DNA of 64,000 nucleotides from Panulirus ornatus (taxonomy: Eukaryota > Arthropoda > Malacostraca > Decapoda > Palinuridae): the NCBI RefSeq assembly GCF_036320965.1, contig NC_092258.1:397501-461500 (forward strand), given 5' to 3'. Below, one piece after another: positions 1 to 21,484 of this stretch (positions within the stretch are counted from its first letter, which is position 1; each line of letters begins with the position of its first letter). The translations under genes were made by a program, and so were the position numbers. The notes under the pieces were generated by a model that was not told where the DNA came from, searched no databases, and saw nothing but the letters and a program-made list of their open reading frames with translations.

Positions 1-7843
<7,843 letters not shown>

Positions 7844-9467
7844 CGTCTCCTGAGGGTGATTACTATGCCAGTATTACCTTCCAGGTAGTCTTCTTCTGCC
7901 ACTCCTGTAGATATTGGTAAGAACCTTGACTTATATCATATCATCGTTCTTTCCCTCAACTACTTTAGATTAACACCTGTCTTCTTTTTTATTGAAGAAA
8001 TTCGTAACTCATATAAAGTATTCACATTAAGCTAAAGGTTTTATGATTCTGTATGCGTCTAGGATGAGAAGTCACGGTGAACGTGGGATTGGAGAAGCCA
8101 ACTGACTGTTAAAAGGTAGAATATCAAACTTTACAAATATCACAGGAAAAAGAATAAACACTTCTCCTGCTGCCAGACCTCAGTTAGCGAGGCTCACATT
8201 ATGCACTGCCTTCATGATAGTTCACGCCTTCTGAATGTGACAATCATTCCTATGAAAAGTTGCAACTGACTGACGACCTTGTTTACTGTTCGCTTCTTAC
8301 ATCCTCCTACATATGAGCGGAAATGAATTGATATCACTTACGTAATCAGACGACTGCTGCTTCACACGATATATACTGCAGTTTTATCATTTCAGACAGA
8401 GAATAGTGGTGAGCACTTTCCTCACGGTTTTGGTCGTGTTTCAGTTTCTTTAGCTTTAGTGTGGTCGGACGTCTAACAAGATAGTAAGTTATTTTCCCCA
8501 TAGTCAACCTAAACTCATCTTTGATCCATTTTGTTACATGTCAGAAAAATTTGTGTGGAATCATTTCTAAATACCGTTTTTGAAATGGTCACGATGAATA
8601 TTACTTACTGATTCATACACCCAACTTCCTCGTTGTCAAGAAAGTATGACATCAATGACACTGAGTTTAAATAGCACTGTCTCTTGTCATAAAGCTCTCC
8701 ACCTTATCCCAAATTTACTTAGAATCTCTCGAACCCTATTTGTTCGGAACCGGTGCCTTTGTTCTTAACAAATCTTTTCTAAAGTCTTTTGTCATGAAAC
8801 ACAGATTGTGACCGAAATTTCTGTTTTTTACTAATAGCATAATTTCTCTTTTTACTAAAACACAGACTTGTTGTCTAAGCGATTACCTGTACTTGCAGAA
8901 ACGATATATACGGCCTCGGAGATCAGCGTTTACTGTCACCAACAAAAGACACTTGTTTTACCTAATAATCATCGCTATCCCTTGTTTCTTGCCATAAAAC
9001 CATTTTCCTCATTAAGGCTGGTAGACCAAAACCCACAAATAACATATTTTTAAAGAAACACCATCGTCATATTTCTCAACTTTGACACCAGATCAGTTCT
9101 TTCTATGAATCATCCACGCGTCACCCGTCACTGTGTGAAACCAACACTTTAGTCACCGGTTTGAAATCACCCTCTTGTTAAGGGACGTTCAGCAGCGCCC
9201 TTCCCCGCTACCGTACCGCCTGCACTACCAGCCACGTCTTCATCAGTGGCGACCAATCCACCTGCTTGACGGGCCGGGATCGCACAGTGAGGGGAGGGGG
9301 TCTGCGGGTGGGGAAGGAGGAAGGGCGGGGCATTAGGATGGAGGTGGTCTTGCAAGTGGGGGCCCCCAAATGAGCGTGAGGTCTGAGGGATGTCAAATCG
9401 TCCCATTACCTCACCAGTAATACAGGATTTATAAATATCAAGGTTTCCAGTCGGCCCCTTTAGTCAT

Positions 9468-9471
<4 letters not shown>
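7844..9471. other. Upstream of Beat exon 1; no gene seen
   Basis: 5' UTR and promoter of the Beat gene should lie here but no core element is convincing. 9165-9420 is GC-rich with short open frames on both strands and no recognised product. Confidence 0.4.

Positions 9472-9555
<84 letters not shown>
9472..9555. repeat. (AT)n microsatellite
   Basis: About 41 AT units followed by a short GAGAGA run. Confidence 0.95.
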
Positions 9556-9557
<2 letters not shown>

Positions 9558-9907
9558 GAAGACAGAATGAGAGAGAGAGAGAAAGTACTTTCGAGTATTT
9601 TCGATGAGTTATGCCAGAAGGCAGGGCTAGCGAGTCGTGCTCGCCGCAGGAAAGCCGAGTTGAAAATCGAGTTGTGTGAATTATGTGTTGTCAAGAGGTA
9701 TGTACGAGGTTAACTTAATGTATGTTTGTCGACCAAATCCCAGCAGCCAACTTGTGAGGGTGGCAGGAAGAAAAAAGTATTGAAACTTTGCAGCCAACAG
9801 AACGCTATCTTACTGCGCAGACGTCACTAACCCTGGGAGAGAGAGCGAGTGACATAAAATAAGATAATCATTTTTCGTTTTGCTATTCTCCTTAACATCA
9901 TCCTTAC

Positions 9908-10120
9908 ATGGCTTTTCCCCAATACGATGGTTTTTCCCCTACACCTTCACCAGACACGCTCCTCCCACACACGTCCCTTCTCCAACAGACTCCTCCCCTA
10001 TTTAGCACTCTTTACGGCCCCTCCCCACTTGCCCCCTCCCCCAACTCCCTACATTTCCCTTCCCCACATTTCCCTTCCCCTGTACAAATCCCCTTCTCCA
10101 CACAGCCCCTCAACCCCACA
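9908..10120. other. C-rich low-complexity stretch
   Basis: Runs of CCCCT, CCCCA and CACA make open frames in two registers; composition, not protein, explains them. Confidence 0.5.
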
Positions 10121-10590
10121 AAAAAAGGTTGCCGCAGGACACATAAGCAGCTCCCATCTAATTTCCGGCCTGAGGTGACGTGCTGATACAGCTTGCTCCT
10201 ATCCACGCCTCACCTGACCCACTCTTCTGTCAACAGCAGCTTGTCCCTGTCCGCACCTTTTCTGTCCTAAACTGTCTATCATCAGGAGCTTCCTCAGGCA
10301 AATCAAAGCCTATTTTTGGTAACACAAAAGGTTTGATCGTCTATAGAAATCATTACTTTTAATCTCAACATTGAACATTTTGATTAATGAACATAGTTTT
10401 ATCCTAAAGCTCATTAAATCATGCCATATAAAGTAAATCACGAAAAGATGACATCCTGTTCCGCATTTCTTTTCTTGTTAAAGGAGACTCACTGACTTAC
10501 AAAGATTGTTTGTAGACGAGAGATTACTGATAAACGTATCATGAAGTACCAAAGTCTTTAGGAAAATTCAGTTAGAGTTAGAATCTTAAG

Positions 10591-10765
10591 TTACCCAGGA
10601 TACCTGGATGAAGGTTGTCTCTTGTTACTTAGAACATCTGGGTAAAGGTTGTTTATTGTTAACCAGGATACCTTGGTAAGTGTTGCCTATTGTTAGCCAG
10701 GACACCTTCGCAAATATTGTTATTGTTACCCAGGATACCTCGGTAAAAGTTGGCTATGTTTATAC
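10591..10765. repeat. Degenerate minisatellite, about 44-bp unit
   Basis: Four diverged copies of TTACCCAGGATACCTGGGTA plus AAGGTTGTCTATTG. Confidence 0.7.
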
Positions 10766-11354
10766 ACATGTTTATACTATGTTTATACTCAGTTAATAAC
10801 TGAGAAGTAAATTTCTTTAAAAGCATATCTTAGTTATTAAGGAAGAACCAAACTGTATCTGAAAACATTTAGTTTCCCTCAGTAGCCAGGCCCTCAACAG
10901 TATTTTTAGAGATCTTTGTTCTTGATAGTTTCCACTGACACCTGACAAATTTTCCTAAAGGTTTCCATAAATTATACTCAACCTTATCAACAGTAACTAC
11001 GCTTTTATATACCAGCCATAGCCTATCCAACAACTGACAAGTTTTCCTATAGGTTTCCATAATTTCTACTAACCTTATCAACAGTAACCACACTTACATA
11101 TACCAGCCATGGCCGATCTGAGCATAACATTAGACGGCACCAGTCAAGTCTAGCATAGGCACCCTTGTCCAAAGCCATCTCAGCCCAGCTTGTCATTCTG
11201 TACCGCCTGGAACCATATTCCGACAAGGTACCGATACAGGGCCACAAGTGTCCACAGCGGCCATGCCAGTCTCCACACCACTAACAAGGTAATGACGTCC
11301 TGTTATCGCCGCCTGAACATACCACGGGGTCCACGCCCCCTGCACACTGGGACC

Positions 11355-11359
<5 letters not shown>

Positions 11360-11449
<90 letters not shown>
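11360..11449. repeat. (AT)n microsatellite
   Basis: 45 AT units at the tail end of the minus-oriented SINE-like copy. Confidence 0.95.
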
Positions 11450-11451
<2 letters not shown>

Positions 11452-11565
11452 CTTTCTTTTCAAACTATTCGCCATTTCCCGCATTAGCGAGGTAGCGTTA
11501 AGAACAGAGGACTGGACCTTTGAGGGAATACCCTCACCTGGCCCAATTCTCTGTTCCTTCTTTTG

Positions 11566-11597
<32 letters not shown>

Positions 11598-11700
11598 GAG
11601 AGGGGAGGATTTCCAGCCCCCCGCTCCCTCCCCTTTTAGTCGCCTTCTACGACACGCAGGGAATACGTGGGAAGTATTCTTAATCCCCTATCCCCAGGGA
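11449..11700 (-). mobile_element. SINE-like element, full copy, flanked by (AT)n
   Basis: About 250 bases matching, as reverse complement, the copy at 12668-12905. Landmarks: AGCGAGGTAGCGTTAAGAAC (tail), a 28-base A tract at 11567-11594, GGGGAGGATTTCCAGCCCCC, and TCCCCTATCCCCAGGGA (head). No protein-coding capacity; open frames across it are accidental. No clear Pol III A/B boxes, so the SINE label rests on size, repetition and the LINE-like tail. Confidence 0.65.
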
Positions 11701-11741
11701 TATATATATATATATATACATATATATATGTATGTATATAT

Positions 11742-12609
<868 letters not shown>

Positions 12610-12667
<58 letters not shown>
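12610..12667. repeat. (AT)n microsatellite
   Basis: 29 units between the LINE tail and the head of the plus-oriented SINE-like copy. Confidence 0.95.
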
Positions 12668-12669
<2 letters not shown>

Positions 12670-12902
12670 TGGGGATAGGGGAGAAAGAATACTTCCCACG
12701 TATTCCCTGCGTGTCGTAGAAGGCGACTAAAAGGGAAGGGAGCGGGGGGCTGGAAATCCTCCCCTCTCATTTTTTTTTAATTTTCCAAAAGATGGAACAG
12801 AGAAGGGGGCCAGGTGAGGATATTCCCTCAAAGGCTCAGTCCTCTGTTCTTAACGCTACCTCGCTAATGCGGGAAATGGCGAATAGTATGAAAGAAAAAG
12901 AA

Positions 12903-12905
<3 letters not shown>
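12668..12905 (+). mobile_element. SINE-like element, full copy, flanked by (AT)n
   Basis: It reads GCTGGGGATAGGGGAGAAAG, then CGTGTCGTAGAAGGCGACTA, a T tract, CAGAGAAGGGGGCCAGGTGA and the tail GCTACCTCGCTAATGCGGGA, followed by an A-rich end and (AT)n. The inverted partner of the copy at 11449, so the two could pair across the intervening LINE. Confidence 0.65.

Positions 12906-12997
<92 letters not shown>
12905..12997. repeat. (AT)n microsatellite
   Basis: 46 units after the A-rich tail of the SINE-like copy. Confidence 0.95.
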
Positions 12998-12998
<1 letters not shown>

Positions 12999-13105
12999 GC
13001 CCATACACTTGCATATACATATCAACATATACACATGTACATAGATATAGATACACATATTCATACTTGCTTCCCGGAGCCACCCAACATAAAACAGCAT
13101 CGCTA

Positions 13106-13129
13106 CCCCCCCCCCCCCCCCCCCCCCCC
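13106..13129. repeat. Poly(C) tract
   Basis: 24 consecutive C; length may be unreliable in assembly. Confidence 0.9.
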
Positions 13130-13138
13130 ACCCCCTTC

Positions 13139-13245
13139 ACTGCGCTCCGTAGAAGGCGACTAAAATGGGTAGGAGTGGGGGAACTGGAAATCTTTCCTAC
13201 TGGTTTTACTTTTCCAAAAGAAGGATCATTCTCGGGATAATGGAA
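13139..13245 (+). mobile_element. SINE-like element, head fragment
   Basis: Diverged partial copy: CCGTAGAAGGCGACTAAAAT, GGAACTGGAAATC and TTTTCCAAAAGAAGGA match the middle of the 12668 copy. It is preceded by a C tract (13106-13129) and lacks the tail. Confidence 0.55.
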
Positions 13246-13249
13246 CGCT

Positions 13250-14534
13250 TCGCTTCTCAAACATCATATATGTAATGATTTTGGGCGGAGCTAAAAGGCA
13301 AATGCGAGTTGGAAGAAGAGAGAATTCTAAATCCAATTAGCTAGGTCTCTGGTCCGAATGACCCAGGCCACAGAATGGAAGAAGAAATAGTCTTAGATGA
13401 AGAGGGAAAATATATGACTGCATTACCCGGATATTGCTGTCTCATGTACGTTCACCGAGAAAACGCAATAATCTTTTCAAGGAAAGTAAGAGAATTTTCG
13501 TAGCATAGTCCAATCTTCGCTATCAAAACATCAATATTGGCCTTTAGGTGTACATATAAACGTTGAATGATCTTCAAAAATAGATACCCAAAATTAGAAT
13601 TAGAATGCTAAAACAGAAAACAAAGAACAACGAGGGAATCCTGAATCAAGACAGATTTAGGAAACTTTGTTAGAAAATTTCTATCAAAGACTAAAAGTTC
13701 AGACATTCCGGAAAACAGGCATGCTTATGATTATCAAAAGATATAACTTAAGGGAAAAACAATTATTACGAGATTAAGTCATGAAGAAGATTGCAGAATA
13801 ATTCAACATGTAAAAAATACATCTACTAAAATAAAGGAAGTAAGATTGTGCAAAGGATCGTGGTGAATTAAAATGAGAACTCATTTAATGGAGTCATTGG
13901 TTATCATTATTCAAGGAGAGTTTTGTGTTACTTTATCATTTATTGGTAATTAATGGATAACTTATCCCTATCAACACACATGAACACAGACAAGAGCTTT
14001 CGTTATCTGTTCCAACCGCTGTCATAAAGAACACTGATTAACTGGTCAACGAGGCACTACGAGTGCAGTTTGAGGCTTCCAGCCAATCAACCCACATGCT
14101 CCTAAACCCTGCCGCTCAACCTGGTGTCCTCTGACCCATCTCATCCTTTCCATTCCTTAGCTAACATTTATTTTTCTCGTATTCTTCAACCCTTGACTTC
14201 TTCAACTCTATACCCCCAATCCTTGTACTTCAATCTCATCCCTCAACCTTCTCTTAAACTCCTGCTCTCATTCTTTCGCTCCCCAAATATGTCCCTTTGC
14301 TCTCCATACTTCAGTCTTCTTCTTCCTCTGTTCTTATACATAGTTCCCATTTCAATATCCCAATTCCATTGTAACTCGTCCATCGTTCGTCTGCTCCTGT
14401 CCCGTGATCATTTCTCCCTGGACTCATTACTCATCCCCCGTTCTCTTAACCAAGATCCATCAATTCCATCCATAACCACTTCTCCCTCAACTCCAACAGT
14501 CATTTTCCTTTCCTGTAGACTCTGCATCCCATGC
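13250..14534. other. No gene; A-rich then pyrimidine-rich DNA
   Basis: 13290-13950 is A-rich without a long frame. 14120-14530 is TCC/CTT-rich, and its 182-codon plus-strand frame (14124-14672) is low-complexity. Confidence 0.45.
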
Positions 14535-14900
14535 TGTCGTGACGGGTGGATACCAGAGCGTTTTTTTCCTTACAGGATTATTGAGTACCGAAACAGTAGT
14601 TTGCGTTATAAGTTTGGTTCGTTGCTTATGATTTGGCAGTGGTTTGTGTGTGATCATACTATCTTGTTATAGAAGCTGCATTGTTATATAGTATGTTGTG
14701 ATGGGTATTCTCAGCTACTCTGGCTACACCAATAGTGAACGTGTCAGCACGTTGCTATGGCGACGAGGATCCCAACCTCTCCACCTTATATGGTACGGTG
14801 CGGGTCGCCTACACCCAGAGTTACCGATCCGAGTTCCTCTTTCAAAAAAGTTGTCTACTCCTAAGATGGAAGACCCTGCTGATGATAAGAAGAGTCTAGA
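14535..14900 (+). mobile_element. Possible LTR retrotransposon 5' end (LTR, tRNA-Ser primer site, start of gag)
   Basis: Bases 14758-14770 (TGGCGACGAGGAT) are exactly complementary to the expected 3' end of eukaryotic tRNA-Ser(GCU) including CCA, a primer type used by some Ty3/gypsy elements. The preceding 215 bases start TGTCGTGACGGG and end GTCAGCA, giving TG...CA borders. An open frame follows, with ATG at 14866 and MEDPADDKKSLESHDELHLS, which could be a gag start. No second LTR or pol is present. The call rests on one 13-base match plus position. Confidence 0.4.
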
Positions 14901-14959
14901 ATCTCATGATGAGTTACATTTGTCAACAAAGGTGAAGAAGAAGGTCCGGCCGATTCAAT

Positions 14960-15400
14960 TTACGGTTAGCAGTTCCATTACTGGCAACCCCTCTTCTGAA
15001 CCCCAGTTTATCAGACCCCATCACAAACCCTGTCTCATTACTGTCTCCCGAATCCCAGCGTCCTTGAACCTCTGTTTCGTGACCTTCTTCAACCATCGTT
15101 TTTTTTTTTCATTTCTATGTCCTCAGGTCTTACTGTCCGTCACCTGCCTTCCCATCAAATAACCTCTCCCTCCCATCCACCCATCTCAACTCCTTGCCTT
15201 TAAGTTTATCAGGAGTCATCTTTCTGTTCCCATTACCAATCCATTCCCTGCTCCTTATGCACCCCATTCCTGAACCATATACCCCACACCCCTTCCCCTC
15301 CCATCCCCAAATCTCCCAGTCCCATGCCTCTTAACTGCCCTCCTCCACTCAGCCCCCTCCCTCCCACCACCCACTAACGGTCTCCTGGCGCCATCGATCC
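14960..15400. repeat. Pyrimidine-rich low-complexity DNA
   Basis: CCCATC/CTCCC-rich; follows the possible gag start and probably ends it. Confidence 0.55.
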
Positions 15401-15854
15401 ACTGAGGGCGATGTTGCCAGAAAGCGCCAGCCATTTCATTAAACTACAAGATTGAAAATAAGATATCACATAACCAATTACTAGTAGAACACTGCGTCTA
15501 CCAATTGCTTAAAGGTTCTCATATGAAAGCAATCAAACATGAAAAACGAATTTAGGAACTGTTTTGTTCAACTTTTGTTCACTATCTTTGAAAGTCTCTA
15601 TTTTTGGACTTGTTTATGTCCTCATGAATGATGGTGGAAACCTTGATAAGCCTTACAGCTACCAAAGAAGCTCATCGGTTTGCCTTGTGCTTCCTAGCTG
15701 ATCTCCAGACAGCCGATAAGGACGCAGGATGGATCAGGAACGTAGTTAGATTATTCTTTTTTACTGTTTTGAAGGATTGTCATTTCGTCACAGTCCTCCT
15801 AGACGGTGATTGCAGCGACGTTGTTTGGCAAGTTTTACCTCATTCCTTCATCTT

Positions 15855-17430
15855 ACCAAATTTCACCTCCGTGTCATCATCAGTCCCTCATCATGACGAC
15901 GATCACCAAAGCCATCATCATTATCGCCATCATCAGTGCCATTACGACCAGTATCACACTCATCGTCGCCATCATGACTTTCACAACGACGGTGAGGAAT
16001 ACGATCGCCAACATTATGACCACCACCACCACTATCACCACTTACGCCAACGCCACCATTACCATTACAACCTATACCACCAACACCTATAACATCATCA
16101 CTACCACCTTCACCATCAGCAGCGCCATTACCCTCACTACTAGAGTGATCTCCACCTTTAGTGACACCATTTACCACCATCTTCATCAACACCATCATCT
16201 GTTACCCTCACTACTGTTATCCCATTACAACCATCATCACGCCGTTTATGACGACGAAGCCCAACAACATGATAGCCGGCACAAAATGATCAGCACTACA
16301 ATCGCCACCACTGTCCAGCTCAACCTTTAGTACTATCATCATCCCCATATCCCTATCATCATCCCCATATCACTATCATCATCATCATATCACTATCTTT
16401 TCACCATATCATCATTATCATCACCATATCACTATAATCATCAAGATAACACCATTAACAAATCAGTACCCTGATCAACATCACCGATGCTATCATAATC
16501 ATACCTGTTACCATACTACAACCATCACTACTACCATAACTATTACCACGACCATGACCACCAATACTACCACAACTGTTACCAACAACATTAGTGCCTT
16601 CATATGCACCATACACCTGCACCTTTACCGTTATTACCAGCACCGCCGTAAATCCCACAGCTTCTAGAACTACCACCACTACCACCTGTTGTCGTCACCA
16701 AGTTGTGTTTGACCTGGAGTGACCTAGCCAGGAGGTATTTAGAAAAGCTAAGAATTTTACAGACAGGATGGAATTCATTGGGATAGTAATCAAAGGTGAT
16801 AAATCAAAGGGATATAGGGAGAAAAGCAAAGAATGCAGTTATGAAGGTGAATGATGGGATGATGAAGATGGAAGTGTGAGAGTGAGGCTGCAGTAAGACA
16901 GAGGGTGAAGGATGACGGTGACCGAACACCAACATCATAAACAACCATAAACTTTCCACCATCAGTATGACTACCGACCACTAACAACATGAATAGTATG
17001 ACTGCCGTTACCAGTATCAATTGAGCACATTACAACCTTCCATGAACATCACCAACACTAATTCCATCATCAGCATAACCAATGATATCATTACACCAAT
17101 ACTAACGGCACTGTGCACCATTCCTATCACTACCACAACACACCATCAGAGGTACAGAAAGAGGCTTAGAGTTGGATAGGAATCATAGAGACAGAAGCAG
17201 CAACATGCTGAGGGAGAAATTGAGGTAAAATCTGTAAAAACATCATGAACACCATTTCCACCAAGATTTTAATCATATTATGATACCATCATCATCACCA
17301 CCATTTACCACGATCTACACCACCACTTCCAATGTGCATTACAGTGCCAACATTATTACCACAACCATCACCACCAATCATCGTAAACACCACCACCAAG
17401 TAACCACCATTATGACAACCATTAACTCCA
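15855..17430. repeat. CAT/CAC/ACC trinucleotide-rich region
   Basis: Interspersed CAT, CAC and ACC triplets over 1.5 kb, with an 18-21 bp subrepeat (CATCATCCCCATATCACTAT) at 16330-16440. Long frames on both strands (Thr/Ile, His or Gly/Val-rich) are products of the triplets. Confidence 0.75.
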
Positions 17431-17513
17431 CTACCTGTAACAAATCTTGCCCTTGAGCATGTCACTAATGGCTGAGATCAAGTGACCGAAGGATGTTCAG
17501 ATACGAAATATAA

Positions 17514-17531
17514 CCCCCCCCCCCCCCCCCC
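17514..17531. repeat. Poly(C) tract
   Basis: 18 consecutive C. Confidence 0.9.
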
Positions 17532-17539
17532 GCCTTGAC

Positions 17540-18560
17540 TTGTTATTCTTATAATTTATGACATTTAACGTTACAGCATTATCTTTTAAGAGGCATGTAC
17601 CAACGCTTTGAATTATTGAGACTAAATTTCTTTATAAAGATTTCAAAGCTACTCATTACATTACTAATGAGACAGAGTCTTTATGACATCATCACTTTCA
17701 CTAATATTGATGACTGTAACGTTATCGTAGTTGTCTTGTTTACATTTCATGATCGTCATGCAAAGCAATTTGTTTCTTATGAGAGTGAAAGTATAGCTTC
17801 CCATCAATTGTTAATGGGTGAAGAAGAAAGCAGTCTAGCCATACCAAAGAAATAGTCTCCCATGAAGGAAAAACAGAAGAGGCACAAATATGTTGGTCTA
17901 GGAAAGAAATAAGACACATAGTTATGATGGTCGATTATCTCGTGTTTACATGAATATGTAGTATTATTTCACGGCAGAAGAACTGGCTAAAGTACTTGTA
18001 CTTCTGCCGAAGTTCTCGAGGAACCTGACGACTAAAAAGCTACAAGTGCAACTACAAAGAGATTCTCACAAAAAACTACTTAAAACATTTGTCTTCATAT
18101 GACGAGAAAAGGGAAGAAAATTTTTTCTCTAGTGAATGCCTTAGAGCGAACAAGGAAACTAATTTCTGAATCTTTACCTAAGAATAGATTCACTGTAATT
18201 ATCTGCCGTGACAAATCCCTCCAGCGACCTAGCACTTCAGTTCTTAACCTATGATACACTTTTAAAGGAAGATGATCATACAAAATGTTGTATCTATGGT
18301 CCCAGAGAACTGATTTGTTCAAGACTGGCATATCACATTACGTTAAAGTCTTCAATCTAAAAGCACAGAGAAACAGACTTTATGGGACTGGGTCCGTGAA
18401 AGCAAAGAAAAACATAATTGAAAGAAGCTCAGAACATCCATTCATCGTGAGCTTGTGAGGTAGAATCAGTCAGGATGGTGGGTGGAGTTAACGTGTGGTG
18501 GACATGCGTACTGAGCCACCCACCCACACACTCACCTACCCCCCCACCCTCACCCCCATC
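17540..18560. other. No gene recognised
   Basis: Unique AT-rich DNA; short frames only, none with a recognisable motif. Confidence 0.4.
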
Positions 18561-18566
18561 CCACAT

Positions 18567-18583
18567 ACACACACACACACACA

Positions 18584-18673
<90 letters not shown>
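18567..18673. repeat. Compound (AC)n(CT)n microsatellite
   Basis: 10 AC units passing into about 43 CT units. Confidence 0.95.
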
Positions 18674-18677
<4 letters not shown>

Positions 18678-18762
18678 TATGGTTTAACATTCTTTTGAGA
18701 TGCACCTCAAACATGGAGAAGCTTCATTTCGGTGGTACATTGTCCTATGATACAATATTCTT

Positions 18763-18985
18763 TCAGTTTTTTCTTTCTTCTTTTTTAACAGGGACGAGGG
18801 TAAACCTGTTCTTAATTGGCCGGCTATCCTCCTGCAGTAAAGCTTCAGTTCGTTCGAACAGTTTATCCTTAGCTGAGTCTTGTCGTTCACTGTACTGAAT
18901 CAGATAATGGTTTAAACCCTCCTCTAGAGGTACGACAGTGCTCATGACCTGAACCTCTTGCCTGAAAAAGTCTGATAATGAAATT
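18763..18985 (-). other. Unassigned coding-like open segment
   Basis: On the minus strand a tract CAGACTTTTTCAG ending near 18962 is followed by about 65 open codons: QEVQVMSTVVPLEEGLNHYL, then IQYSERQDSAKDKLFERTEA and LLQEDSRPIKNRFTLVP. The residue mix is natural rather than repetitive, but I recognise no family and no good donor follows. It could be an exon, a transposon relic or chance. Confidence 0.2.
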
Positions 18986-19179
18986 ATTCCCTGTAGGAAG
19001 AAGTCATTCTGAAAGACTAGATTTGCTACAAATGGAAAATTCTTCAATGAAGGACAACTTTTTAGTGAGAGCTTCAACAAAGCTTCTGCTGGCGAAGCTT
19101 CACTTCCGCGTTACTTCTGCCTCACAACCTGCCTTCCATGAGCCGTACATCTACCCGTCTTTAGTAAATACATGATTCT

Positions 19180-20430
19180 AGATGTAACATAGTGCTGCAG
19201 TAAATTCCATCCTATCATTGTATACAAAACTCTATCATATTTCACTTTCCTAAACTTCACACAATCTCAGAGCAGAAACAGGTATTAGTGTAGTATTCGT
19301 CGTTTCAAAACCTGTTCTCTTAACTCCCAGGCCATAGCTTTAAAGTGGAAAGATCTATTGCCTGTATAATCTATACAGTGTTAAGTCCTCTGTGATTCAC
19401 CTAGGATTCCTAGAAACAATTTGTTTGTCATAACATTAGAAAAAAGAAATTACATTCTAAGGTGGCATATGTGGGAGATGCGACTTCATTTCTCAGGAAC
19501 AGATATAATCATCAGCCCGCATTTCAGGTGTCTGACGATGGCATGTGTATGAGGAAGCAGTGACTAGGGGTGAGGGCCTTCATGGTGGGTACGGCACGTG
19601 TATTGATCATCCCTTGTGCATATTTCTGACAGTTGTTTTACTGAAGTGAAAACCAACCGGAGGTTATGATGGTCGAGAGGCCTTTGTTTGTGGTCGACTA
19701 TTCTCCCTGCCTCGCATTCTCAACTCGGAAAGTCAAGCTGCTGCTGCCGATGCTACCAGAGGGATATAGAATTTTATGAAAAACCACTCGTGAAAATGTT
19801 TCTTGCTTTGCTTTCAATTTCTGTACAGGCTTGTTTTCCGATCACCCGTGGGGAATTCTACGCATTTCTTCATGCCTTAGTGCGCATGCTTAGAGTGATT
19901 TGAGAGGGATATAGTTTTACCAACACAGCAGATAATCTAATCAACCGAGACTTCCCATAATTTCCTTGGAACCATTTGCGCAATTTGATGCCATCGTCAT
20001 TGTTGATTCCAATCTATCTCAAATAATGTTCACCATAAATAAGTCTTTAAAGAGATCCGTTTGATAAGAAGGATATATCAACAGAGATGACCAGGGTTAT
20101 GGCATGGTAACAGTGGAGGGCGCATGGACTGGGCTGGCGCCAGTGTGTAGGTGGCCTGGAGTGGGAGAGCTCAGTAGCCCGCTAGACCGAGGTGAGGTGA
20201 GAAGTGTTGACCCTAGAGCTGGCTCGGCTGGTGAGTGTTCCTCCGCTTATACTGTGATCCGTCAACTGCTTGTGCCTCTGTCCCTGGCTCGTGATGGTTG
20301 GTGTAGGTGTGTGGCCAGGCTGCTCCACCACACACGGTAGGGTAATGTTCACTTCTCGCAGTACTGGGTCACCACCTGTTGCCTGTCACTGCGAGTGATT
20401 CACAGTGATGTGGACGAGGAGACACGTAGC
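19180..20430. other. No gene recognised
   Basis: 20100-20340 is GC-rich with a 78-codon plus frame of no recognised family; otherwise AT-rich. Confidence 0.4.
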
Positions 20431-20439
20431 GAGTCATAC

Positions 20440-21115
20440 GCCCACCACAGCCATTCTCATGACCCCCCGTATCGGAAGCTCCATCACCTCGACTTTCATG
20501 ACTCCTCGTACCAGCACGCCTACCATCTACTTTCATGGCCCATCGCACCAGCAAGCCCCCTCTCATGACCCTCTACCCGTGTACCGGTACGCCCACCACC
20601 ACCACTCATGATCAACCGTACCGACACGCCTACCATCACCACTCATGACCAACCTTACCATACGTTCATCACTTCCACTGTAATGACCAGCCTGCCCATC
20701 ACCATCACTCATGGCTCTTACACAGTGCGCTTAACCTCATGACCATCGCGCCAGCACGCCAAACATCTCCACTCTTGCGACCATCCGAACCAACACCCCC
20801 AACACCACCACTCTCATGACTCGACCCCCCCCCCCCTCGCCCCCACAATTACCGGCCCGCCAGCCACTACTATTCATTACTCAGGTGCGGCACGCCCACC
20901 ACCACCACCCTTATGATACCCGTGCCTGCACGCCCACCACCACCACTTTCACCGTGCTGACACACCCACCACCACCACTTTCACCGTGCTGACACACCCA
21001 CCACCACCACTCTCACCGTGCTGACACACCCACCACCACCACTCTCACCGTCCTGACACACCCACCACCACCACTCTCACCGTCCTGACACACCCACCAC
21101 CACCACTTTAACAAC
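20440..21115. repeat. Minisatellite, about 37-bp grading into 32-bp units
   Basis: Left part: diverged units with TCATGACCAACCGTACC and ACGCCTACCATCACCAC. Right part (20930-21110): six near-identical 32-bp units CACCGTGCTGACACACCCAC plus CACCACCACTCT. A short poly(C) is included at 20826. Confidence 0.75.
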
Positions 21116-21484
21116 CCTTATGAACCTACATAAGCACAGAACACACTCGCATAATAACCGTGATGAGGCTCAGAAAACTGCAGTCGCAGATCTTTCAACG
21201 TTAACGAGTGTCAACAACAGTCGTCCTCCAACCCCTCATAAACATGTAAACGTTAGCCAAGATCTTATAGTTTGGTCCATCCTTCAACCCTCCACTACCA
21301 TCAATATGTCCAAAAGGCGTTTTCACGTAACGGTAGTCATTCTAAATCTTAATACTTGGTGGTTTTCATAATTTCACTGTATGATATCAATCTTTGTCAC
21401 ATTCTCTCTCAACTTTTTCCATTTTGAACACTTTTCCAAAACTAAGAAACCCACCTCTGCAGTTTCTAATTTGAATCTGTAACC

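Noticed and set aside
14124..14672. 182-codon plus-strand frame
   Set aside because: Ser/Pro/Leu-rich translation of pyrimidine-rich DNA, no domain, and it runs into the possible LTR.
15628..16330. Plus-strand frames of 154-174 codons rich in His or Thr/Ile, with a Gly/Asp-rich minus frame
   Set aside because: Produced by CAT/CAC triplet-rich DNA; all registers look open and no domain is present.
16790..17020. Minus-strand signal-peptide-like frame (ILVTAVILFMLLVVGS)
   Set aside because: No ATG start (TTG only) and it lies in triplet-rich low-complexity DNA.
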